Shown: positions 25,884-34,384 of the stretch, one piece after another
How positions within the stretch are numbered: the stretch's first letter is position 1
Layout of the letters: every line of letters begins with the position of its first letter
DNA from: CAIXSC01 sp046349935
Lineage (GTDB): Bacteria > Planctomycetota > Planctomycetia > Pirellulales > Pirellulaceae
Length of the DNA: 64,000 nucleotides
Assembly (NCBI GenBank): GCA_046349935.1
Contig: JAXMBK010000019.1
Coordinates: forward strand, 1-64,000
Direction: 5' to 3'
Translations under genes and position numbers: made by a program
The notes under the pieces: generated by a model
What the model saw: only the letters and a program-made list of their open reading frames with translations
The model's database searches: none
What the model was told of the DNA's origin: nothing

Positions 25884-26579
25884 ATGGGGCGACGGGCGTT
25901 ACGCAAGATCGATCCGGCGATCGATCTGTCCAATCATTACCGCGAACTCGAACAGCTTGCGCCGCCCCTGGACCCGCAGTCCCTGTTCGCCCGCCCTGCT
26001 CCGCTGGAATTGGAGATGGGCAGCGGCAAAGGGCTGTTTCTTTACGGTGCGTCGAAGGTGCGCCCCGAACACAATTTCCTAGGCGTTGAAATTGCGCACA
26101 AATACGCGCAGTTCACCGCCTCGCGTTTGGCTCGAGCCGGTCGGACGAATGCCGTCATGATCGACGGCGACGGACTGCGACTGTTTCGCGAGTTTCTGCC
26201 GACGGCCTGCGCGATCGCGGTGCATGTCTATTTCCCCGACCCGTGGTGGAAGAAGCGGCACCGCAAACGACGCGTCCTCAACTCGGCCTTCTTGGCCGAC
26301 GTCGTCCGAGTGCTCGTCCCCCAAGGACGCCTGCACTTCTGGACTGACGTCGAAGAGTACTACCACGCGACGCTGGAATTGATTCAGGCCGTGCCGGCGC
26401 TGGTCGGTCCCGTGGAGGTCGCCGAGCCGCCTTCCTTGCACGACCTGGATTACCGCACGCACTTTGAACGGCGGACGCGGAAAGCGGGCGAGCCCGTCTA
26501 CCGCTCGGAGTTCATCCGAGCGGCGACGGAAGAGACGCCGAAGAACGAGGCGCCGGCGGCTACGCCAGCAGTTCCTTAA
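25884..26579 (+). CDS. trmB: tRNA (guanine-N7-)-methyltransferase
   Basis: A 231-residue class I methyltransferase that methylates G46 of tRNA. The SAM-binding motif is LELEMGSGKGLFL, followed by FLGVEIAHKYAQF and the TrmB signature VHVYFPDPWWKKRHRKRR. The C-terminal HFERRTRKAGEPVYRSEF region is also typical. It follows the FabZ gene by 15 bases. Its last 20 bases overlap, tail to tail, the end of the DUF1501 gene on the other strand. Confidence 0.95.
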   Translation: MGRRALRKIDPAIDLSNHYRELEQLAPPLDPQSLFARPAPLELEMGSGKGLFLYGASKVRPEHNFLGVEIAHKYAQFTASRLARAGRTNAVMIDGDGLRLFREFLPTACAIAVHVYFPDPWWKKRHRKRRVLNSAFLADVVRVLVPQGRLHFWTDVEEYYHATLELIQAVPALVGPVEVAEPPSLHDLDYRTHFERRTRKAGEPVYRSEFIRAATEETPKNEAPAATPAVP

Positions 26580-28020
26580 TCACGCGGCTGGGTTCAACGC
26601 CGGTCAGGCGGGCGTCGAGTCCCTGGAAACGCACGGTGAAGCGTTCGTGTTCGTAGCCCAGCAAGTGCAGCACGGTCGCGTGGAAGTCGCGGATGTGCAC
26701 GGGATCTTTGACGATGTTGTACGAGAAATCGTCGGTCTCGCCGTAGATCGCGCCGCCTTTGGCGCCGCCGCCCGCCATCCACATCGTGAAACAGCGCGGG
26801 TGGTGATCGCGACCGTAGTTCTGCTTGCTGAGGCCGCCCTGGGAGTAAATCGTACGGCCGAATTCGCCGCCCCAGATGATGAGCGTTTCGTCGAGCAGTC
26901 CGCGGCGTTCGAGATCATGCACCAGCGCGTAGCAGGGCTGGTCGACGTCGCGACACTGGTCGGGCAGCCGACCGGCCACGTTGGCGTGCGTGTCCCAGTT
27001 GTTGTGATAAACCTGGACGAAGCGCACTCCCCGTTCGACCATGCGCCGCGCCAACAGCATGGTGTTGGCGAATGTGCCCGGCTTCTTGGCTTCGGCGCCG
27101 TACAATTGCAGCGTCTCTTCCGTCTCGGTCCGCAAGTCGGTCAAATCGGGAACGCTCGACTGCATCCGAAACGCGAGCTCGTACTGTTGAATGCGCGTCA
27201 GCGTTTCGGGGTCGCCCGTTTCGCGCGCGGTGAGTTCGTTGAGCGCCTTGAGTCCGTCGAGCGTCTTGCGGCGCACGTCGCTGGAGACGCCCGGTGGATT
27301 GTTGATGTAGAGAATCGGGTCGCCGCTGGACCGGAACGCGACCCCCGCGTGTTCGCCCGGGAGATAACCGGACGACCACAGCCGCGCGGAGATGGCTTGC
27401 ACCTGTTCGGTGTTCGTCGGGCGGGCGACGAGGACCACGAAGGTCGGCAGGTTTTCGTTCGCGCTGCCAAGCCCGTAGGAAGCCCAGGCGCCCAAGCAGG
27501 GGCGGCCCGTGTTCTGATTGCCCGTCTGGATGTATGTGATCGCCGGCTCGTGATTGATGGCTTCCGTGTTCATTGAACGGATGAAGCACATCTTGTCGAC
27601 CATCTTGGCGGTCCACGGCAGCAGTTCCGTCACCCACATGCCGCTTTGTCCGTGCTGCGCAAATTTGAATTTGCTGGGCGCGATCGGGAAGCGTGCTTGG
27701 CCGGAGGTCATCGTGGTCAGACGCTGGCCTTGCCGAATCGTGTCGGGGAGGTCTTTGTCGTACCACTGTTCCATCGCCGGCTTGTAGTCGTACAGATCCA
27801 TTTGCGGCGGACCGCCGACCATATGCAGGTAGATCACGCGCTTCGCCTTGCCGGGGAAGTGCGTGCGCGAGCCTTGCGGCGCAGACGGCGCCGAGTCGGC
27901 GGCGCGAGCTTGATCTTGAGCCAAGAGCGAGGAGAGCGCCGCCCAGCCGAGGGCGTGACCGCCTTGGCGGAAAAAGCAGCGACGCGTGATGTTTGCAATG
28001 TGTTCTTGCCAGGGATTCAT
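26560..28020 (-). CDS. DUF1501 protein, Tat-exported
   Basis: A 486-residue protein with an apparent twin-arginine signal (ITRRCFFRQGGHALGW) and an Ala-rich cleavage region near AQDQARAAD. The body has the sulfatase/alkaline-phosphatase-like DUF1501 features: VIYLHMVGGPPQMDLYDYKP, WDTHANVAGRLP, LIIWGGEFGR and YGRDHHPRCFTMWMAGG. DUF1501 genes commonly pair with PSCyt1/DUF1549/DUF1553 genes, as here, where the partner ends 23 bases upstream. The biochemical role of the pair is not established; polysaccharide or sulfate-ester breakdown is often suggested. ATG 28020 is preferred over an upstream GTG that overlaps the previous stop. Confidence 0.92.
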   Translation of the reverse strand: MNPWQEHIANITRRCFFRQGGHALGWAALSSLLAQDQARAADSAPSAPQGSRTHFPGKAKRVIYLHMVGGPPQMDLYDYKPAMEQWYDKDLPDTIRQGQRLTTMTSGQARFPIAPSKFKFAQHGQSGMWVTELLPWTAKMVDKMCFIRSMNTEAINHEPAITYIQTGNQNTGRPCLGAWASYGLGSANENLPTFVVLVARPTNTEQVQAISARLWSSGYLPGEHAGVAFRSSGDPILYINNPPGVSSDVRRKTLDGLKALNELTARETGDPETLTRIQQYELAFRMQSSVPDLTDLRTETEETLQLYGAEAKKPGTFANTMLLARRMVERGVRFVQVYHNNWDTHANVAGRLPDQCRDVDQPCYALVHDLERRGLLDETLIIWGGEFGRTIYSQGGLSKQNYGRDHHPRCFTMWMAGGGAKGGAIYGETDDFSYNIVKDPVHIRDFHATVLHLLGYEHERFTVRFQGLDARLTGVEPSRVIKELLA

Positions 28021-28043
28021 GAGGCGCCTCGAGCGGCTAGAGG

Positions 28044-31000
28044 TCACTTGTTGAGCACTTCATCCAAATTGAACAGCTCGTTGGCGAGCATCGTCCAAGC
28101 GGCCAGTTCGGGCGGCGCTAGCGAGGCGTCCGCCTTCGACTCGCCTACCGTGATCAGCGTCTGAGCGTCCGGAACGTGCGCCGCGTAGTAAGCTCGCAGA
28201 TCGGCGAGCGACTGGCGCACAATCGGCAGTTCCTCCGTTCGCAACGGACGGGCGACGAGCCGACGAGCCAGGAAATCCAGACGCGCATCATCGTGGACGC
28301 CGCCTTCCAGCAGCGTGCGCTGCGCCAGGTGACGCGCGGCCTCGACGAATTGCGTGTCGTTCAGCGTGACCAACGCCTGCAGCGGCGTGTTGGTCCGCTC
28401 GCGCCGCACGATGCACGTCTCGCGATTCGGCGCGTTGAAAACCTCCAGCGACGCCGGCGGCGCACTGCGCTTCCAGAACGTGTACAGGCTGCGGCGGTAC
28501 AGATTCTCGCCCGTATCGCGGCGATAGTCGCGCGTGTTGCTGCCGATCATCGCCACCGCCTCCCAGACGCCGTCCGGCTGATACGGCTTGACGCTCGGTC
28601 CGCCCATCTTCCGAACCAAGAGGCCGCTGGCCGCCAGCGCGTAATCGCGAATCATCTCGCCGTCCATGCGGAACCGCGGGCCGCGCGACCACAGTCGGTT
28701 GGCCGGGTCCTTTTCCAGCTTGTCGCGCGTGGCGACGGCCGCCTGGCGATAGGTCGCCGACATGACCAACTGTTTGTAAGCCCGTTTCACATCCCAGCCC
28801 GATTCGCGGAAGTCGACCGCCAGCCAGTCCAGGAGTTCCGGATGCGACGGCATCTCGCCGGCCGCGCCGAAGTCGCCCGCCGTCCGGACCAAGCCGGCGC
28901 CGAACAACTCCAGCCAGAAGCGATTCACTGTCACGCGCGTGGTGAGCGGATGCTGCGGCAGCAGCAGCCAGCGAGCGAAGCCGAGTCGATTGCGGGGAAA
29001 GTCGGGCGGCAGCGGCGGGAGAATGTCCGGCGTTTCGGGTTTCACCGGATCGCGGCGCTGGTCGTACTCGCCGCGGAAGAGGATGTAAGCCATCGCCTCG
29101 TCCGACTTGTCCTGCATCACGTGCGCAATCGTGCCCCGCGCACGTATCGCGTCCTCCTCCGCCTTCAATTGCACCGCTTGCTCGGACGCTTGGACGTACT
29201 GAGGATCGATCGCCGCGAGCCACCAATCGAACAGCTCATTGCGTTCCGCGTCGCTGCGTCGGTCGGCGGGAAGGGCGATCAGCGCCGCGGCGCGCGTCCC
29301 CTTCGCCACTTGGTCGACCTCGGCCGTATTCAACGCACGCTGATACAGCCGCACGTCTTGCAGCCGGAGGTCGTTCAGCCGCGACGTCGAGTGGCGCTGA
29401 GCCAGTTTGAAAGGCACGCTCGTGCGAATGGTGCTCATCAACTTGTCGCTCGAGGCGTTTCGCTTCGACTGCAGTTGACCGTTGATGTACACCTGAACGC
29501 CCGCCGCTTTGCTGGAACCGTCGTACGTCGCGGCGACGTGCGTCCAACGATTGGCGGGCAAGGGATCGCCGGCGACGACCTTCAAGGCGTCTTCGGGCCA
29601 CTTGTTCACCACATGCATTCCAACGCGGCCGCCCTCAATCCAAACGTCCCAGCCGCGGAAGTCATGTTGATCATCCATCCGCGCCAGCAGCGAGCCCGTG
29701 ACTTTGTTGTCGGGCAAGTAGACCCAGGCGGCGACCGTAAACGCTTGGTCGCGTTCAAAGTCTCCGACGTCGGGCAGTTCCAGCGTGGAATTGGGACGCG
29801 ACTTCCAGGCCTTCGCGCCCAAGTGGCCGTCGTCCCAGGCGGCTTCGCCGGCGATAGCGATCGGCCGCGTCGCACCGTCGATCTGCACCGACGTCTGGCT
29901 CCCCTCGCCTTCGCGCAAGGCGGCGTGCAGCCGCAGTTTGTCGGCGGGAATTCGCTGGGCGACGGCGGTGGCGGCGGCGGAAGCGAGCCACGCGTCGAAG
30001 TCGCCGCGCGCCGCTTTCTTGCGTTCGTCGCGCCGTTGGTTCGCCGCCGGCAACTCGCGCTGCAGCGCTTGCCACCGCGGCGCGTCGGCTGCGGCGGGGA
30101 CCATCACGATCGGCGGCGTGTCCTTGACGTTGCCGTCCATCGCCGGCTGCGTCGTATTATTGAAGAACGCCGCCATTTCGTAGAACTGCTTTTGCGTCAA
30201 CGGATCGAACTTATGATCGTGGCAGACCGCGCAATTGGCGGTTAGGCCCAGCCACACCTGCGACACCGTCTCGGTGCGATCGCGCGTATACAGCACCAGA
30301 TACTCTTCGGGAATCGTTCCCCCTTCGCTGGTCGTTATGTTGCAGCGGTTGAAGCCGGTCGCGATGCGTTGGTCGAGCGTCGGTTCGGGAAGCAAGTCGC
30401 CCGCCAACTGTTCGATCGTGAAGCGATCAAACGGCATGTTCTCGTTGAACGCGCGGATCACCCAATCGCGATACGACCAGATCTCGCGGTAGTTGTCGAA
30501 GTGGATGCCGTGCGTGTCGGCAAAGCGGGCGGCGTCGAGCCAATATCGGCCGCGATGTTCGCCCCAGGCCGGCGACTTCAGCAGTTGGTCGACGTACTTT
30601 TCGTAAGCGTTGGGGGACGCATCTTGGACGAACGCTTCGACTTCGTCCGGCGTCGGCGGCAGTCCCGTGAGATCCAAACTCAGCCGTCGCGCCAGCGTAC
30701 GGCGGTCGGCTTCCGGGGCCGGCTTGAGTCCCGCTCGATCCAGATCGGCGAGGATGAAGCGATCGATCGGCGTCCGCACCCAACTTTCGTCCGATACCGC
30801 CGGCGGCTGCGGTCGTTGCGGCGCCAGAAACGCCCAATGCAGTTCGTACTCGGCGCCCGAGGCGACCCATTTCTTGAGCAGCTCCTTCTGAGCGGCCGGC
30901 ATTTCGCGACGCCCCTTCGGCGGCATCCGCTCCTCGGGGTCGGCAGCGTCGAGTCGCCGGATGATTTCACTGGCGTCGGGCTTGCCAGGAACGAGCGCCC

Positions 31001-31232
31001 CGTGGTCAATCGCCGCTTGGCGATCATCCAGCCGCAGGTCTGCTTTGCGCTGCAAGCGATCGGGCCCATGGCACTGCAAGCAATGTTCGGCCAGGATCGG
31101 GCGAATGTCTCGATTGAACTGAATCTTGTCTCGCGCCGGCTCGTCCGCCGCCGCGCGGTGCGATGCGAAATGCGCTGCGACCAAACCGCAGGCCAGCGTC
31201 AACCAAACCAACCGCCTCGTCGTGATGCTCAT
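28044..31232 (-). CDS. planctomycete PSCyt1-DUF1549-LamG-DUF1553 protein
   Basis: A 1062-residue exported protein. After a signal peptide (about 1-29) comes the PSCyt1 domain with heme motif CLQCH at 51-55 and RMPPKGRREMP. DUF1549 follows (TPIDRFILADLDRAGLKP to about 390), with a second CxxCH in TANCAVCHDHKFDPL. A LamG/concanavalin-like domain lies at about 455-645 (DQAFTVAAWVYLP; RWTHVAATYDGS). DUF1553 ends the protein (GFARWLLLPQHPLTTRVTVN; ERTNTPLQALVTLND). This family is greatly expanded in Planctomycetota. It forms a two-gene unit with the DUF1501 gene. The LamG insert suggests a carbohydrate ligand. Confidence 0.93.
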   Translation of the reverse strand: MSITTRRLVWLTLACGLVAAHFASHRAAADEPARDKIQFNRDIRPILAEHCLQCHGPDRLQRKADLRLDDRQAAIDHGALVPGKPDASEIIRRLDAADPEERMPPKGRREMPAAQKELLKKWVASGAEYELHWAFLAPQRPQPPAVSDESWVRTPIDRFILADLDRAGLKPAPEADRRTLARRLSLDLTGLPPTPDEVEAFVQDASPNAYEKYVDQLLKSPAWGEHRGRYWLDAARFADTHGIHFDNYREIWSYRDWVIRAFNENMPFDRFTIEQLAGDLLPEPTLDQRIATGFNRCNITTSEGGTIPEEYLVLYTRDRTETVSQVWLGLTANCAVCHDHKFDPLTQKQFYEMAAFFNNTTQPAMDGNVKDTPPIVMVPAAADAPRWQALQRELPAANQRRDERKKAARGDFDAWLASAAATAVAQRIPADKLRLHAALREGEGSQTSVQIDGATRPIAIAGEAAWDDGHLGAKAWKSRPNSTLELPDVGDFERDQAFTVAAWVYLPDNKVTGSLLARMDDQHDFRGWDVWIEGGRVGMHVVNKWPEDALKVVAGDPLPANRWTHVAATYDGSSKAAGVQVYINGQLQSKRNASSDKLMSTIRTSVPFKLAQRHSTSRLNDLRLQDVRLYQRALNTAEVDQVAKGTRAAALIALPADRRSDAERNELFDWWLAAIDPQYVQASEQAVQLKAEEDAIRARGTIAHVMQDKSDEAMAYILFRGEYDQRRDPVKPETPDILPPLPPDFPRNRLGFARWLLLPQHPLTTRVTVNRFWLELFGAGLVRTAGDFGAAGEMPSHPELLDWLAVDFRESGWDVKRAYKQLVMSATYRQAAVATRDKLEKDPANRLWSRGPRFRMDGEMIRDYALAASGLLVRKMGGPSVKPYQPDGVWEAVAMIGSNTRDYRRDTGENLYRRSLYTFWKRSAPPASLEVFNAPNRETCIVRRERTNTPLQALVTLNDTQFVEAARHLAQRTLLEGGVHDDARLDFLARRLVARPLRTEELPIVRQSLADLRAYYAAHVPDAQTLITVGESKADASLAPPELAAWTMLANELFNLDEVLNK

Positions 31233-31312
31233 TGTGGATACTCCTGTCCAGAATTTCCGCCTCTAGAATGACAAGCGGCGCGGCGGGCTGCAAGAGGGAA
31301 TCGCCGCGCACG

Positions 31313-32536
31313 TCAGGGACGGGACGCCGCAGGGCGCTCGAGGACGGCCGTCGCCGCAACTTCGCCGATGCGGCCGGCGAGCGGATTGACGAGCCCTTTG
31401 CCGTCGGGGTGAACGCGGTTGCTCAGGAAAATCACGAACAGATCGAGCCCCGGGTCGATCCAGATGGCGGTGCCGGTGAAGCCGCCGTGGCCGTACGCCT
31501 CGTCGGTCATCGACGCGCCGCGATTACTCGAAAAACCGGTCCGCTTGTCCCAACCCAGGCCGCGGAGGCCGCTCGAGACGCGATAACCGCGCGTCATCGT
31601 CGCCAACGTCTCGGCTTGAAGAATTCGCTGCTCGTTCCACGCTCCGCCTGCCAACAGGGTCTGGGCGTAGACGGCCAGGTCTTCCGCGGTCGAGAACAGA
31701 CCGGCGTGCCCCGCGACGCCGTTCAGCTTCGCAGCCCGCGGGTCATGCACTTCTCCCCGCAGCCAACGCCCCTCGCGCTGTTGCGTCGGCGCTGCTCGAG
31801 CCCGCAACGCGTCCGGCGGCGTGAAGCCGGTCTCGCGCAGCCCCATCGGCTGGCAGATCCGTTCCTGCACGACTTCGCCGAGCGACTTACCGGCTAGTCG
31901 TTCGACGAGCTTCCCGAGGACGATGAAATTGACGTCCGAGTAGACGAATTTCGTGCCGCGCGGCGACTGCAACTTCAGATTGCAGATCCGCCGCCACGAC
32001 TCTTCGACCCCCTGCTCGTAGTCGCTCAGCGCATTGTCGGCGATCAGTCCGCTTTGGTGAATCAACAGATCGCGGACCGCTAATTCATCCTTGCCGTGCG
32101 GGGCGAATTCGGGCAGATGAACGGTCACTTTGTCGTCGAGCGACAATTGGCCGCGTTCGACGCACTGCATCACGGAAACGGCCGTCGCCAACGGTTTAGT
32201 GAGCGACGCGAGGTCGAAGACCGTGTCGACCGTCATGGCCTCCGGTTCCGGTGCGATTGCGCGACGGCCGTACGCCTTCAGCCACACCAGGCGACCGCGA
32301 CGGCCGATGCAGACGACGCACCCCGGCAGCTTCTTGTCGGCAATCGCCGCGGCGACCAAGTCATCGATGACGGTCAGTTTTTCGCCGCCCATGCCCACGC
32401 TTGCGGGATCGGCCAGCGGCAAACGCATCGGTTCGGCGGCGTCGCTCGAGATCGCGAGGCTCGCCAAAATCGCCAGCTCCAACATGCCCGGCGCCGCGAG
32501 ACGCAATCCGCATGACCGCCGTGTGCTGCAAGCCAT
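31313..32536 (-). CDS. exported serine hydrolase, class C beta-lactamase fold
   Basis: A 407-residue protein with a signal peptide (about 1-34). Its active-site motifs are SLTK (Ser111 nucleophile, Lys114), YSDVN in the position of the YxN motif, and HGGFTG in the KTG-like position. Such proteins are usually peptidases or esterases acting on cell-wall or small ester substrates rather than true beta-lactamases, as seen in EstB- or AmpH-like families. It lies between purF (53 bases upstream) and the PSCyt1 gene. Nothing in the sequence points to antibiotic resistance. Confidence 0.88.
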   Translation of the reverse strand: MACSTRRSCGLRLAAPGMLELAILASLAISSDAAEPMRLPLADPASVGMGGEKLTVIDDLVAAAIADKKLPGCVVCIGRRGRLVWLKAYGRRAIAPEPEAMTVDTVFDLASLTKPLATAVSVMQCVERGQLSLDDKVTVHLPEFAPHGKDELAVRDLLIHQSGLIADNALSDYEQGVEESWRRICNLKLQSPRGTKFVYSDVNFIVLGKLVERLAGKSLGEVVQERICQPMGLRETGFTPPDALRARAAPTQQREGRWLRGEVHDPRAAKLNGVAGHAGLFSTAEDLAVYAQTLLAGGAWNEQRILQAETLATMTRGYRVSSGLRGLGWDKRTGFSSNRGASMTDEAYGHGGFTGTAIWIDPGLDLFVIFLSNRVHPDGKGLVNPLAGRIGEVAATAVLERPAASRP

Positions 32537-32589
32537 ACGGGACTCCTTACGGCGGAAGCGAACGCTGCGTTTCAGCAGGGAGGCGGCAG

Positions 32590-34194
32590 TCAGTTCGCAG
32601 CGACGACTGCCGCTTCTCGCGACTCATAGGTGCGGCCGTTGTCATCGCCGCGCCCCCGGTTGTCGAGTGCGATCTGATACAGTTCCTGACCGGCGGGCGT
32701 CGGGTAGCGGCCCGTGATGCACGCTTGGCACAGTTGGTCCGAGTCGAACCCGATCGCGCGTGCGATCGATTCGACCGGCAAATAACGCAGCGAATCGGCG
32801 CCCAAATCCTGCGCCATCGTCCGCTGCACCTCGTCGGTCAGCGGTCCGCCGCGCAGGAACTTGGGGGCGTACAACTCGTCGACCGTCGACATGTCGATGC
32901 CGTAAAAGCACGGCGCGATGATGGGCGGGCAAGCCACTCGCACATGGATCTCGGTCGCCCCGCCCCGTTCGCGAATGCGATCAAGCAGCACTTTCATGGT
33001 GGTCGAGCGGACGATGGAATCTTCGACCAAGATCACGCGTTTACCGTTCAGGACTTCACGCAGCGGCGTGTATTTGCTTTCCGCCTTGCGCACGCGATTC
33101 TTGCTGCCTTCGATGAAGGTGCGCCCCGAATAGCGATTGCGAATCAGACCTTCCCAGCAAGGAACGCCCAGGTGGTAGGCCATGGCGTCGGCCGCCGCTT
33201 TGCTGGTGTCGGGCACCGGGACGACGATCGTGTTTTGGTCGATCGGGACCCGAGCGTCGAGCTTCTCGAGTCGCGCGAGTTCCGCCCCGAGCGCGGTGCG
33301 CGACAGGTAGACGCTGCGATCGTCCAAGCTGCTCGCCACATTCGCAAAATAGATCCATTCGAAAAAACAGTGCGCTCGGCTCGGCGCAGGCGCGAACCGT
33401 TCAATCTCGAACCGCCCGCCGGTGATGGTGATCGCCTTGCCCGGCTGCAGCGAGTGAATGTTTTCGGGCTTGAAGCCTAAGTTAAGCAGCGCGACGCTTT
33501 CGCTGGCGGCGGCGAACAGCGGTCCCTCTTTCGCATAGCACAGCGGCTTGATGCCCAGCGGATCACGCGCGACCAGCATGTCGCCGATCGAATTCAGAAA
33601 CACCAAGCTATAGGCGCCGTCGAACCGAGGCGCCACGCGCTGCATCATCTCGACAAGCGTCGGCCGGCGGTCGCCCGACAGCTCGCGACTCAGCTCGTGC
33701 ATGATGATTTCGGTATCGGTTTCGCGCGCCAGATGGTGATCGTCGTCGCTGAGCAGCTTGTCGCGCAGTTGCTGGTAGTTGGCAAGTTGGCCGTTGAACG
33801 CGAAGCTGAACCACTTGTGCTTTTGCAGATGGTGGCGTTCAAACGGCTGAGCGTAGCTGCGATCCTCGGCGCCGCACGTTGCGTAACGGACGTGCCCGAT
33901 GCCGGCTCGACCCGCATATTCCTTCATCAAGGATTCGTGCTTGGCGCGATGCGACAAGCGGAACACCTCGCTGACGGTGCCTATTTCCTTGTAGGTGTCG
34001 ATCAGTTGATCGCGACCCGGATTGAAGGTCGTGATTCCCGCAGCCAGTTGTCCGCGGTTCTGTATGTCCTGCAGCATCTTCGGCAAGAGCCGCGAGACCT
34101 GTTCGGGACCCTGCTCAGGGCACAGAGGACTAACCTCGTCGCCCGGAAGGTGGTAAACGGCCGCCACCCCACACTCATGAAAGATATCGCTCAT
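32590..34194 (-). CDS. purF: amidophosphoribosyltransferase
   Basis: A 534-residue enzyme that makes 5-phosphoribosylamine from PRPP and glutamine, the first step of purine synthesis. The N-terminal nucleophile domain starts MSDIFHECGVAAVY, so Cys8 would become residue 1 after removal of a seven-residue propeptide, as in the Bacillus-type enzyme. The loop reads NRGQLAAGI where RGQESAG is usual. The PRPP site is VILVEDSIVRSTT. Cysteines in RAHCFFEW, VACPPIIAPC and SDQLCQACITGRYP could bind an iron-sulfur cluster. A promoter is visible upstream. It stands apart from purD. Confidence 0.95.
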   Translation of the reverse strand: MSDIFHECGVAAVYHLPGDEVSPLCPEQGPEQVSRLLPKMLQDIQNRGQLAAGITTFNPGRDQLIDTYKEIGTVSEVFRLSHRAKHESLMKEYAGRAGIGHVRYATCGAEDRSYAQPFERHHLQKHKWFSFAFNGQLANYQQLRDKLLSDDDHHLARETDTEIIMHELSRELSGDRRPTLVEMMQRVAPRFDGAYSLVFLNSIGDMLVARDPLGIKPLCYAKEGPLFAAASESVALLNLGFKPENIHSLQPGKAITITGGRFEIERFAPAPSRAHCFFEWIYFANVASSLDDRSVYLSRTALGAELARLEKLDARVPIDQNTIVVPVPDTSKAAADAMAYHLGVPCWEGLIRNRYSGRTFIEGSKNRVRKAESKYTPLREVLNGKRVILVEDSIVRSTTMKVLLDRIRERGGATEIHVRVACPPIIAPCFYGIDMSTVDELYAPKFLRGGPLTDEVQRTMAQDLGADSLRYLPVESIARAIGFDSDQLCQACITGRYPTPAGQELYQIALDNRGRGDDNGRTYESREAAVVAAN

Positions 34195-34273
34195 CGATGC
34201 GTGTTCTCAGCACGAGGAAACGGCACGCGGCATTCTTCGGCAAAAAGTGCCGGTCACGGGCGAACGAGCCAGC

Positions 34274-34302
34274 ATTCTAGGCGCTCGAACCGTCGTACAC
34301 AA
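34274..34302 (-). promoter_or_regulatory. promoter of purF
   Basis: On the minus strand, TTGTGT (34302-34297) is separated by 17 bases from TAGAAT (34279-34274; five of six matches to the -10 consensus). The transcript would start about 73 bases before the purF ATG. The same -10 hexamer, TAGAAT, recurs upstream of the HpnN-like, histidine kinase and dapF genes. Confidence 0.45.
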
Positions 34303-34384
34303 GGAAGCGACGACGCGACTTCCCATTCCCAGTCTGTTTCCGCGCTCGGCCAGGTCCCCGATCCGCCGACGTAAGGCTTGCAGC

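Noticed and set aside
31313..32536. An antibiotic-resistance beta-lactamase
   Set aside because: The fold and SxxK are shared by many housekeeping hydrolases; no resistance-type motif set or mobile context is present.
34195..34384. A possible tRNA in the purF upstream region (a GTTCGA-like loop on the minus strand)
   Set aside because: No acceptor, anticodon or D-arm can be drawn around it; the sequence is better explained as part of the purF promoter spacer.
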